Origin: M1-B18 sp048264125
Lineage (GTDB): Bacteria > Bacillota > Clostridia > Peptostreptococcales > Natronincolaceae
Direction: 5' to 3'
DNA length: 64,000 nt
NCBI GenBank assembly: GCA_048264125.1
Contig: JBLXDM010000008.1
Span: 124,001 to 188,000, forward strand
Both the position numbers and the translations under genes were made by a program. Positions 41,901-49,345 of the stretch are shown here, one piece after another. Numbering within the stretch: the stretch's first letter is position 1; every line of letters begins with the position of its first letter. Below the pieces are notes generated by a model. That model saw nothing but the letters and a program-made list of their open reading frames with translations. It was not told the DNA's origin and ran no database searches.

Positions 41901-42449
41901 CTAATGGTCATGCTCCTCCTCTGCATCCTTCTTTGTGGGGTGGATGGTACCGAAGGGATGTGCAGGTGGTGCATATATGGAGTATAGCTTTAGGGGTTTG
42001 CAGCCGGTATTGATTAGATTATGCCATTTTCCAGCCGGTATGATTATGGCACAATTGGCATGGACATTCCATTGCAAATCAAGCTTATCTTCGCAATCTC
42101 CCATTTTTACAATGCCCTGACCCTCTTCAATGCATATAAATTGATCGTAATAGGGGTGAACCTCCTGGCCGATATCCTCTCCTACTTTGATATTCATCAA
42201 AGTTAGCTGTAGATGGCATCCTGTCCATAGTGCAGTTCGAAAATTCTGGTTTTGTAGTGTAGCCTCCCGTATGTTAAAAACAAAAGGCTGCGGTCCGTAA
42301 TCCTTTAATTCCATATGAGGTGCACCATATCCAGGATTATATGCAGGATTGCTATACCAGTTGGCATATTGGTACATAGGATAGCTGGAGCCATAACCAG
42401 GCATGTTATTATAATAGGTAGACGGGTATTGATTATATGGATTATACAC
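41901..42449 (-). CDS. Cupin-domain protein with Tyr/Pro/Asn-rich N-terminus
   Basis: A 182-residue protein. The first 45 residues are a low-complexity Tyr/Asn/Pro/Gly stretch (MPGYGSSYPMYQYANWYSN); the rest is a single cupin barrel with EVHPYYDQFICIEEGQG (motif 1) and PAGKWHNLINTG (motif 2), giving a likely metal site, and a His/Glu-rich end (EEEHDH). The tyrosine-rich lead resembles spore-coat proteins, which would fit a sporeformer, but this is inference. A GTG at 42449 is used because GAGGAG abuts the GTG at 42458 too closely. Confidence 0.75.
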   Translation of the reverse strand: MYNPYNQYPSTYYNNMPGYGSSYPMYQYANWYSNPAYNPGYGAPHMELKDYGPQPFVFNIREATLQNQNFRTALWTGCHLQLTLMNIKVGEDIGQEVHPYYDQFICIEEGQGIVKMGDCEDKLDLQWNVHANCAIIIPAGKWHNLINTGCKPLKLYSIYAPPAHPFGTIHPTKKDAEEEHDH

Positions 42450-42531
42450 AATTTTCACTCCTCTACTGATTTTATATCATTTTATGCCGCATACAAAGGA
42501 ATGTGATTCATAATTCACAATGCTATCAATT

Positions 42532-42592
42532 ATTGTCACCAGAACCGTCCCCCTGACAGACCGTCCCCCTGACAGACCGTCCCCCTGACAAT
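42532..42592. repeat. Hairpin repeat with three tandem 16-bp units
   Basis: Three back-to-back copies of ACCGTCCCCCTGACAG (42544-42559, 42560-42575, 42576-42591, last base A) between ATTGTCA and TGACAAT arms. It lies in the gap between the divergent cupin and CDF genes. Confidence 0.88.
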
Positions 42593-42704
42593 TCGAGTTT
42601 TATTATCAATTGATACTATATTTTGTTTTCGAAAAACTGTATCAAAACAAGAGATATTATAATATAATAGGAGTATTCAATGTTATCAATTGGGAGTGTG
42701 GCGG

Positions 42705-43598
42705 ATGGATAATTATAAAATGGGGGAAAGAGTATCTTTAATTACGATTGCTATAAACATCATCTTATCGGTATTTAAGCTGATAGCTGGCTTTTGGGGA
42801 CGAAGCTCTGCAATGATTGCAGATTCAATACATTCAGTGTCAGATGTGTTTACAACCGTAATAGTGATCATAGGCCTAAGGATTTCCTCTAAGGGGGAGG
42901 ATGGTAAGCATCCCTATGGGCACGAGAGATTGGAGTCTGTTTGTGCAAAGATTATAAGTGTAATACTTATTTTGGTGGGCTTTACGATAGGCTATAAGAG
43001 TATTTTGAGCCTATATAGCGGCAATATAGCCACACCTGGAAGCATTGCTCTTTGGGCAGCGCTTGTCTCTGTATTCGTAAAGGAAGGGATGTATTGGTAC
43101 ACTATAATTACCGCTAGAAAAATCAAAAGCATTTCTATGGAGGGGGATGCTTGGCACCATCGATCAGATGCCCTTTCATCCATCGGAGCCTTTCTGGGAA
43201 TTTTAGGCGCAAGACATGGCTATAAATTTCTGGACCCGCTGGCGGGAATAATTGTAAGTGGGCTCATTATCAAGGTTGGCGTAGAGCTGTATATTCGAGC
43301 AATAAAGGAGCTGGTGGATTCCTCAGCTGATAATGACGTGCTGGAGCATATAACCAGCTCAGTAATAGCTATAGAAGGCGTTGAAGCCATAAGGAATCTC
43401 AAGACTAGAATTTTCGGAAACAAAATATATGTAGATATCGAAATATATGTTTATGAGGGTCTATCCGTCAAGGAGGGCCATGATATAGCAGAATCGGTCC
43501 ATAGAATAGTAGAGGATGAAATTGACACAGTTAAGCATTGTATGGTACATGTTGAGCCAATTTCAAGCTACAGTATTTTACCGGATGCCGAAAAATAA
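42705..43598 (+). CDS. Cation diffusion facilitator (CDF) family transporter
   Basis: A 297-residue divalent-metal/proton antiporter with about six membrane helices and a cytoplasmic C-terminal domain. Metal-site motifs: MIADSIHSVSD on helix 2 and WHHRSDALSS on helix 5; KHPYGHERLE follows helix 2. The family exports Zn, Mn, Fe, Co or Cd; the HxxxD helix-5 site does not settle the metal. ATG 42705 follows GGGAGTG. Confidence 0.93.
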   Translation: MDNYKMGERVSLITIAINIILSVFKLIAGFWGRSSAMIADSIHSVSDVFTTVIVIIGLRISSKGEDGKHPYGHERLESVCAKIISVILILVGFTIGYKSILSLYSGNIATPGSIALWAALVSVFVKEGMYWYTIITARKIKSISMEGDAWHHRSDALSSIGAFLGILGARHGYKFLDPLAGIIVSGLIIKVGVELYIRAIKELVDSSADNDVLEHITSSVIAIEGVEAIRNLKTRIFGNKIYVDIEIYVYEGLSVKEGHDIAESVHRIVEDEIDTVKHCMVHVEPISSYSILPDAEK

Positions 43599-43625
43599 TG
43601 TATAGCAGACGATAAAGGCATCGAC

Positions 43626-43654
43626 TTGTATTTCCTAAGTCCTTATGCTATTAT
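43626..43654 (+). promoter_or_regulatory. Promoter of the ABC-F leader transcript
   Basis: TTGTAT (43626-43631), 17-bp spacer, TATTAT (43649-43654) with a TGC extended -10. It would start a leader of roughly 480 nt ahead of the ABC-F gene. Confidence 0.55.
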
Positions 43655-43695
43655 AATAATGATTAATAAAGATTAAAAATGGAGGGTTGCTTAAA

Positions 43696-43740
43696 ATGTT
43701 TGGTATATTCAGATCACGAATCAAAACCTTATACTGCTAA
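43696..43740 (+). CDS. 14-codon leader peptide upstream of the ABC-F gene
   Basis: MFGIFRSRIKTLYC, preceded by GGAGGGT with 8-nt spacing. A short, well-initiated ORF in the 5' leader of an ABC-F gene, followed by two terminators, is the layout of ribosome-mediated attenuation in antibiotic-inducible ABC-F genes. Translation of this peptide is predicted, not shown. Confidence 0.55.
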   Translation: MFGIFRSRIKTLYC

Positions 43741-43844
43741 TAATTTAATAGTGCGTAAAGGTGCTACCTTGTGTAGTGTTTCGGGATTGGTCTGCCATTT
43801 TTTAAATAAACCCTATTAACTTAAATATTTATTCAGCCAAGTTA

Positions 43845-43874
43845 AAGAGGAAGGACAATCTATCCTCTTTTTTT
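43845..43874 (+). terminator. First leader terminator
   Basis: AAGAGGA/TCCTCTT stem with an 11-nt loop and seven T. It lies about 100 nt after the leader peptide stop and would give a short leader RNA. Confidence 0.8.
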
Positions 43875-44085
43875 GTGCTTAGCTATACTGACATTCATAT
43901 ATCCGTATGTACATCCTTTTCAATGTCTAGGAAATGATACGCTTCAATTCCTTAACATGGGGGATGTTATGGGGGTTTCCCTTATTTAATAAGCAGTCTA
44001 CAGCGGATAATATGATTAGAGTATTTATACGTCTCAGCCCTTTAAAATGGGCTTAGGCTAATTTATCTTGCTTCCCCTTACACTT

Positions 44086-44112
44086 ACACAGGTAGTCTGC
44101 CTGTGTTTTTTT
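44086..44112 (+). terminator. Second leader terminator, just ahead of the ABC-F gene
   Basis: ACACAGG/CCTGTGT stem, 7-nt loop, seven T, ending 26 nt before the ABC-F start. An upstream AGCCC/GGGCT hairpin (about 44037-44054) could be part of an alternative fold. The 43741-44138 stretch has no other supported gene. Confidence 0.85.
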
Positions 44113-44138
44113 ATGCGATTTAGACGGGAGGAAGAAAA

Positions 44139-45605
44139 ATGGAATTATTAATAAAGGCAAGGGACATATCTGTGGAATACACAGGGCGTGATATATTGAA
44201 TATTGAAGAGCTGGACATATATAGCTATGACCGTATCGGATTGGTGGGGGGGAATGGAGCAGGGAAAAGCACTTTGCTGAAGGTGTTGCTGGGGGAGATA
44301 AATCCAGTTGGTAGCAAAATCAGTCGCTTTGGAAGCCTTGCATATATTCCTCAGCTTGAAGAGGCAGTTGCCGTGGAGGCAGAAGACCAATCCCTTTTAG
44401 GTAAATTGGGGGTTAAGGAGCTGCAGCTACAGGCCATGAGCGGTGGAGAGGAAACAAGGCTAAAGATAGCACAGGCACTTTCAATGCAGGTCCATGGCAT
44501 ATTTGCAGATGAACCTACAAGTCATCTGGATAGTGAGGGCATTGACTTTTTAATAGGACAGCTTAAGTATTTTTCAGGCGCACTGCTGGTCATAAGCCAT
44601 GACAGATATTTTCTTGATGAGGTGGTGGATAAGATATGGGAGCTGAAGGATGGCAGAATAACAGAATATTGGGGCAGCTACTCTGACTATCTACAGCAGA
44701 AGGAGGAGGAACGCAAAAGCCATGCCGCAAAATACCAGCAATTCGTTGCTGAACGGGATAGATTGGAGAAGGCAGCTGATGAAAAGAGAAGGCAGGCCCA
44801 GGGCTTAGACCAGAAGGCAAAGGGGGCCGCCAGAAAAAATAATAATGATGGCGGCGGTCGTTTGGCTCACCAAAAAACCATTGGAACCAAGCAGAAAAAA
44901 TTACACAATGCTGCTAAGTCAATGGAGCATAGGATGGAGTCAATGGAGCGTATTGAGGCGCCTGTGGGACCTGCCATAATCAAATTCAGACAAAGTAAAG
45001 CCCTTGCCCTTCATAATCCCTATCCGATAATTGGAGAGGAAATAAACAAAGCCTTTGGAGATAGGATCCTGTTGGATAAGGCATCCTTCAGCATACCCCT
45101 TGGAAGTAAGGTGGCATTTGTTGGCGGCAATGGTACAGGTAAAACCACATTGCTGAGGATGATATTAGACCGACAGGAGGGTATTGCCATCTCTCCCAAG
45201 GCTGAGATAGGGTATTTTTCACAAACAGGCTACAAATATAATGCAAACCAGAGGATGCTGGCGTTTATGCAGGAGGAATGCGATTATAATATATCGGAAA
45301 TCCGGTCGGTGCTGGCATCAATGGGCTTTGGCAGCAATGATATAACTAAATGGTTATCGGTATTAAGCGGGGGTGAGATTATTAAGCTGCTGCTGGCTAA
45401 GCTGCTTTTGGGGAGATACAATATTCTACTGATGGATGAGCCCAGCAATTTTCTCGACATTCCCAGTGTAGAAGCCCTAGAGGCCATGATGAAGGGCTAT
45501 GCAGGAACAATAGTCTTTATAAGCCACGACAAGCAGCTGGTGGAGAATGTAGCGGACTATATTTATGAGATAAAGGATCATAAACTCAATCTAATTAGCA
45601 AATAA
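44139..45605 (+). CDS. ABC-F family ATPase (Vga/Lsa/VmlR-like ribosome protection)
   Basis: A 488-residue soluble protein with two ABC domains and no membrane helices. Domain 1: Walker A GGNGAGKST, signature MSGGEE, Walker B GIFADEPTSHLD. A charged linker (about 185-275) separates it from domain 2: Walker A GGNGTGKTT, signature LSGGEI, Walker B LLMDEPSNFLD. ABC-F proteins bind the ribosomal E site; those with a long linker and inducible leader displace lincosamide, pleuromutilin or streptogramin A drugs. Resistance is inferred from leader and family, not shown; a housekeeping translation role is possible. Confidence 0.87.
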   Translation: MELLIKARDISVEYTGRDILNIEELDIYSYDRIGLVGGNGAGKSTLLKVLLGEINPVGSKISRFGSLAYIPQLEEAVAVEAEDQSLLGKLGVKELQLQAMSGGEETRLKIAQALSMQVHGIFADEPTSHLDSEGIDFLIGQLKYFSGALLVISHDRYFLDEVVDKIWELKDGRITEYWGSYSDYLQQKEEERKSHAAKYQQFVAERDRLEKAADEKRRQAQGLDQKAKGAARKNNNDGGGRLAHQKTIGTKQKKLHNAAKSMEHRMESMERIEAPVGPAIIKFRQSKALALHNPYPIIGEEINKAFGDRILLDKASFSIPLGSKVAFVGGNGTGKTTLLRMILDRQEGIAISPKAEIGYFSQTGYKYNANQRMLAFMQEECDYNISEIRSVLASMGFGSNDITKWLSVLSGGEIIKLLLAKLLLGRYNILLMDEPSNFLDIPSVEALEAMMKGYAGTIVFISHDKQLVENVADYIYEIKDHKLNLISK

Positions 45606-45650
45606 GCTATTGCAGAGCTAAGACAGGTATTATGGTAACCCCTATAAATC

Positions 45651-45687
45651 TTAACACAATATTAACATCGTATAACAAATATTAATA
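45651..45687 (+). promoter_or_regulatory. Four phased TTAACA-like boxes
   Basis: TTAACA (45651), TTAACA (45662), ATAACA (45672) and TTAATA (45682) are spaced 10-11 bp, one per helical turn. Repeats of TTAACA-N5 type are bound by OmpR-family regulators such as PhoP. This operon encodes an OmpR-family regulator, so autoregulation is likely. Confidence 0.55.
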
Positions 45688-45736
45688 CAAACTTTATAGC
45701 TATAGCATTAAAATACTATAGAAGGGAGGAGTGCCT

Positions 45737-46237
45737 TTGTTTCTATTAGTACTTTTATCTGCTATAGCTTTTATATTATTAGGGTATTTTTTAATGAATA
45801 AGGTAGACCGGTTTATAGAAAGTGAAGATTTTAGGATAAATGATATTTATGATGAATATAGAGATTGCAATGGGGCATATGAAAATGTTATATTAATCTA
45901 CGGGAAAAATGATTTAAGCAATTTGGTGACAGCGCTTTGTAACTCTAAGGGCTATAGATATATAGCAATGGCAGAATCAAACAATATCAACAGAGAATTA
46001 AAGTACAGCTGCCTGCTGGTGCTTTCCCATAGCGATGCCGATAATTTAATGTTGAGCTCAATAGGCTTGAAGGTTTATTCAATTCCAAAGGTGGTTGCCT
46101 TGTGCAACGATCAGAATTACTGGAAAATGTATAAGGAATTTAAGCTGCATAGGATTTTACTTCAGGAAGAGGGAAATCATAAGCTATTGAAGGATATCGA
46201 GGAATTGCTGGAGGAGGCAGCCGAGGTCTTTGACTAG
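45737..46237 (+). CDS. Membrane-anchored Rossmann-like (TrkA-N-like) protein
   Basis: A 166-residue protein: one N-terminal helix (FLLVLLSAIAFILLGYFLM), then a domain with a TrkA-N-like pattern (ENVILIYGKNDLSNLVTALCN, LKYSCLLVLSHSDADNLMLSSIGLK, KVVALCNDQNYWKMY) but without the GxGxxG nucleotide loop, so NAD binding is probably lost. TTG 45737 has AAGGGAGGA 6 nt upstream; GTG 45731 touches it. First gene of an operon with a KdpD-like kinase, an OmpR-type regulator and TrkA, so it probably takes part in potassium control. Confidence 0.6.
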   Translation: MFLLVLLSAIAFILLGYFLMNKVDRFIESEDFRINDIYDEYRDCNGAYENVILIYGKNDLSNLVTALCNSKGYRYIAMAESNNINRELKYSCLLVLSHSDADNLMLSSIGLKVYSIPKVVALCNDQNYWKMYKEFKLHRILLQEEGNHKLLKDIEELLEEAAEVFD

Positions 46238-46246
46238 GTTATTAAT

Positions 46247-47701
46247 ATGCAGTATGCTGGTGGTGGGGGTGGTTTTATTAAATACGATAGCAGGATTCAT
46301 ATAGGCAATATGTTTAAGCTTATGGCATTAATAATGTTTTCAACTATTTTGTCGCTTTTTTTAGGCAAATTCGGAATAGGAAAAGAGAGCATAATCATGG
46401 TATTTCTTGTGGGGGTACTTATGGTTACGGTAGCTACAAAGGGCTATTCCTATGGTATTCTAGCCTCCGTATTGAGTGTATTTATTTTTAATTACTTTTT
46501 CACAATACCGACCCATACCCTTATCACCTATCATACCAACGATGTAATTTTGATGGTGTCCTTTTTAGGAGCATCCTTGATATCAGGTACTCTCACTAAA
46601 ATGCTTCAGAAGCAGCTGCTTATAGCTAAGCAAAATGAGCATACAGCAAGGCTTTTATATAGAGTAACCGAAGGGTTTTTAAGCGTCACAGGGGATAAGA
46701 ACATTATCTATCAGGGCATTTACTATATATATTCCAACACAGGCTATAACAGCAGAGTTAAGCTGGCGGTAACCGATGAAATATATGCTGACGATGACAT
46801 GGGATTTACCATTGATAGGCTGGAGATTATGGAAATACCAATCAGAGGCTTAACCAAGCAGCTGGGTGTCATGGAGATAGCATATTCAAGGGAAGGCTTC
46901 ACGTTAGAGCATGAGCTTCTTATTAAAACCGTTGCCACCCAGATGGGCCTTTCTTTGGACAGAGAGTTTATTTATAACGAGCGAGAAAACATAAGGATCG
47001 CAATGGAGCGGGAGAAAATGCACAGCAATCTATTAAGGGCTATTTCCCACGACCTCAGAACTCCCTTAACGGGGATAGTAGGGGCAAGTGGTGTAATAAT
47101 TGAAAATATAGACCAGTTGGATAAGGCCAATATAGAAAAGCTGGTACATGACATCAATGAGGAGGCCATTTGGCTAAACAGCTTTGTTGAAAACATCCTC
47201 AATATGACCAGAATCAGTGAAGGTAAGCTGGTTATAGAAAAGCATCACGAGGTCGTGGATGATATCGTCTATGAGGCAGTGAATCGTGTCAGCAGCCTTT
47301 CGAAAGGAAGAAGCATAGCTTTATCGATGCCGGAGGAGGTTGTAACGGTTTTAGTTGACGGCAAGCTGATTGTTCAGGTCTTAATCAATTTGTTGGACAA
47401 TGCCATAAAGCATACACAGGAGGGCTGCAGTATCTTTGTCAGGGTATTCACTGAGAATGACATGGCAGTCTTTGAAGTAGCCGACAACGGCAAGGGTATC
47501 GATAAAGAGATTGAAGGGACACTTTTTGATAGCTTTGTAACCATATCCAGAAAGGCCATTGACGGTAAAAGAGGCGTGGGCTTAGGTCTGTCCATCTGCA
47601 AAGCAATAGTGGAGGCCCATGGAGGCAGTATATGCTCAGGTAGGGCACCAGAGGGAGGAGCAATGATAACCTTTAAGCTACCGATGGCAGGAGGAGAATA
47701 A
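46247..47701 (+). CDS. KdpD-like sensor histidine kinase (DUF4118)
   Basis: A 484-residue kinase with four N-terminal helices of the DUF4118/KdpD type (LMALIMFSTILSLFLGKFGIG...VFIFNYFFTIPTHTL), a GAF-like segment, and HisKA-HATPase domains: His268 in RAISHDLRTPLTGI, N box LINLLDNAIKH, G boxes NGKGI and GVGLGLSICKAI. It lacks the N-terminal KdpD/Usp cytoplasmic domains of full KdpD. The ATG at 46247 has no ribosome site; a strong GGGGGTGG at 46261-46269 points to a start further in. Next gene starts directly after. Confidence 0.85.
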   Translation: MQYAGGGGGFIKYDSRIHIGNMFKLMALIMFSTILSLFLGKFGIGKESIIMVFLVGVLMVTVATKGYSYGILASVLSVFIFNYFFTIPTHTLITYHTNDVILMVSFLGASLISGTLTKMLQKQLLIAKQNEHTARLLYRVTEGFLSVTGDKNIIYQGIYYIYSNTGYNSRVKLAVTDEIYADDDMGFTIDRLEIMEIPIRGLTKQLGVMEIAYSREGFTLEHELLIKTVATQMGLSLDREFIYNERENIRIAMEREKMHSNLLRAISHDLRTPLTGIVGASGVIIENIDQLDKANIEKLVHDINEEAIWLNSFVENILNMTRISEGKLVIEKHHEVVDDIVYEAVNRVSSLSKGRSIALSMPEEVVTVLVDGKLIVQVLINLLDNAIKHTQEGCSIFVRVFTENDMAVFEVADNGKGIDKEIEGTLFDSFVTISRKAIDGKRGVGLGLSICKAIVEAHGGSICSGRAPEGGAMITFKLPMAGGE

Positions 47702-48394
47702 GTGGAGAATAATCTAAGAATTTTAATCATTGAGGATGACAAATACATACTGAACTTTATTTCCCTTGCATTGAAGACCGGCGGCTTTACCTTTGACACA
47801 GCAAAAAATGGTATAGAGGGAATGTCCTTATTCTACAGCAATAATCCAGATATTATATTGCTGGATTTGGGGCTGCCGGATATAGACGGCATTGAGGTCA
47901 TTAAGTCTATACGCTTGATATCCGACGTGCCTATTCTAGTGGTTTCAGCCAGAGGACAGGAGAATGAAAAAATTTCTGCCCTTGACCATGGGGCAGACGA
48001 TTATATTACAAAGCCTTTTCATATGGGGGAGCTAATGGCAAGAATTCGTGTTGTCCAACGAAAGCTGAAAAAGGCCCTACAGCCGGATAACATAGAGGTA
48101 TTTAAGCTGGATTACCTCACAATTGACTTCGAGAAGCGCATGGTTTACCTGGATGAAAGTGAGGTGCATTTAACCCCCATAGAGTATAAGCTGCTGCTTT
48201 TGCTGGTGGCAAATAAGGGAAAGGTACTGACCCACAACTATATTTTGAAGGAAGTATGGGGTTATGGTGAGACAGGGGATTCTAAATCTATTCGTGTTTT
48301 CATGGCCAATCTCAGAAGAAAGATAGAGAAGGAGGCCTCGCCACGCTTTATTTTAACTGAGGTTGGTGTTGGATACAGATTTGCTAATGAATAA
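47702..48394 (+). CDS. OmpR-family response regulator (KdpE-like)
   Basis: A 230-residue regulator: receiver with Asp55 in LLDLGLPD and lysine in ITKPFHMGE, then a winged-helix DNA-binding domain (LTPIEYKLLLLLVANKGKVLTHNYILKEVWG...SIRVFMANLRRKIE). GTG start, one base after the kinase stop, with AGGAGGA inside the kinase 3' end. Probably phosphorylated by the upstream kinase and probably binds the TTAACA boxes ahead of the operon. Confidence 0.93.
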   Translation: MENNLRILIIEDDKYILNFISLALKTGGFTFDTAKNGIEGMSLFYSNNPDIILLDLGLPDIDGIEVIKSIRLISDVPILVVSARGQENEKISALDHGADDYITKPFHMGELMARIRVVQRKLKKALQPDNIEVFKLDYLTIDFEKRMVYLDESEVHLTPIEYKLLLLLVANKGKVLTHNYILKEVWGYGETGDSKSIRVFMANLRRKIEKEASPRFILTEVGVGYRFANE

Positions 48395-48415
48395 TCAATC
48401 AGAAAGGATACTACT

Positions 48416-49087
48416 ATGAAGAATTTCCTTGTAATAGGCTGCGGTCGCTTTGGCAGAAGTGTTGCAGTTACTTTGGTTAATATGGGCAGCAGGGTAACAA
48501 TTATGGATTCCGATGAAGCAACAGTACAGCAATTATCCGATAAGGTCTCATATGCAGTGCAGGGGAATGCTACGGATATCAATACACTAAAGATGCTGAA
48601 GCTGAAAAGCTTTGATGGTGTCGTTGTCGGAATTGGCACAGATACAAAAACCTCTGTTTTGGTTATTATAAATCTTCAGGAATTAGGGGTAAAAAATGTA
48701 ATAGTTAAGGCAATAAATAAAACCCATGCAAAAATGCTGGAGCTGATGAATGTGGGAAGGGTGGTATACCCGGAAATTGACAAGGGTATTAGATTGGCCC
48801 ATAGCTTAAGCACCCGTAATTTATTGGATTATCTGGAGATTTCACCGGAGCATAGCATCGTGGAAATAATTGCATTACCAAGCTGGATAGGCAGTAATCT
48901 GATGGAATTGGACTTTAGAACTCAGTACAGTGTCAATGTTATGGCGATTAAACGGGGGGATAGGGTGATGCTTTCTCTTGACCCTGAGGATGTTATAACG
49001 AAAAATGATATTTTGGTTGTGCTGGGGCATAATAAGGATCTTGAGTGTCTTGAGGCAGAGGCAATAAAGGGTGAAAATAATATATAA
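48416..49087 (+). CDS. trkA: TrkA-family potassium channel regulatory subunit
   Basis: A 223-residue cytosolic RCK protein: N-terminal NAD-binding domain with VIGCGRFGRSVAVTL and the acidic strand end IMDSDE, then a C-terminal TrkA_C domain. It gates TrkH/KtrB potassium channels in response to nucleotides; no channel subunit gene is in the window. Could equally be called KtrA. Last gene of the four-gene operon. Confidence 0.9.
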   Translation: MKNFLVIGCGRFGRSVAVTLVNMGSRVTIMDSDEATVQQLSDKVSYAVQGNATDINTLKMLKLKSFDGVVVGIGTDTKTSVLVIINLQELGVKNVIVKAINKTHAKMLELMNVGRVVYPEIDKGIRLAHSLSTRNLLDYLEISPEHSIVEIIALPSWIGSNLMELDFRTQYSVNVMAIKRGDRVMLSLDPEDVITKNDILVVLGHNKDLECLEAEAIKGENNI

Positions 49088-49101
49088 AAAGCACACAGTA
49101 T

Positions 49102-49130
49102 TTGACACAGCTTTAAAGTAGTGCTAATAT
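49102..49130 (+). promoter_or_regulatory. Promoter of the His leader/hisS transcript
   Basis: TTGACA (49102-49107), 17-bp spacer, TAATAT (49125-49130) with TGC extended -10. The transcript would start about 20 nt before the leader peptide ORF. Confidence 0.78.
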
Positions 49131-49157
49131 TATAAAAAAAGTAAGGGGTGGATGAGG

Positions 49158-49214
49158 ATGTATAATAAAAAATTAATAGCACAGCTTCATCACCATCACA
49201 GGAAGCACTTGTAG
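49158..49214 (+). CDS. Histidine-rich leader peptide (attenuator)
   Basis: MYNKKLIAQLHHHHRKHL, 18 codons with five histidines, four in a row, behind AAGGGGTGG. It is directly upstream of inverted repeats and an intrinsic terminator and then a histidyl-tRNA synthetase gene. Stalling at His codons when charged tRNA-His is scarce would favour an antiterminator, as in the classical his operon leader. Confidence 0.85.
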   Translation: MYNKKLIAQLHHHHRKHL

Positions 49215-49229
49215 CTCGATTCTAACCCG

Positions 49230-49256
49230 GGTACAGGTGCTATTGGTGCTTGTACC
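49230..49256 (+). other. Alternative hairpin of the His leader
   Basis: GGTACA (49230-49235) pairs with TGTACC (49251-49256). A competing pairing is AAGCAC (49203-49208, covering the last His codon) with GTGCTT (49246-49251). These mutually exclusive stems are what attenuation needs. Confidence 0.6.
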
Positions 49257-49273
49257 TGTGGTGGCAAATATTG

Positions 49274-49320
49274 AAGGCCCAGCAGGTATGTTTTATATCT
49301 GTTGGGTCTTCTTGTTTTTT
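49274..49320 (+). terminator. Attenuator terminator before hisS
   Basis: AAGGCCCAGCAG pairs with CTGTTGGGTCTT (two G-U), 13-nt loop, then CTTGTTTTTT. It ends 26 nt before the hisS start. Confidence 0.85.
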
Positions 49321-49345
49321 GAAAAAAATTTGAGGAGGAATAAAA

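Noticed and set aside
43957..43989. 10-codon ORF (MGDVMGVSLI) in the ABC-F leader as a second micro-ORF
   Set aside because: No upstream ribosome site; kept only the ORF at 43696.
49221..49320. T-box leader for hisS
   Set aside because: No T-box sequence (GGGTGGnACC type) or stem I features; the His-codon ORF explains the leader better.
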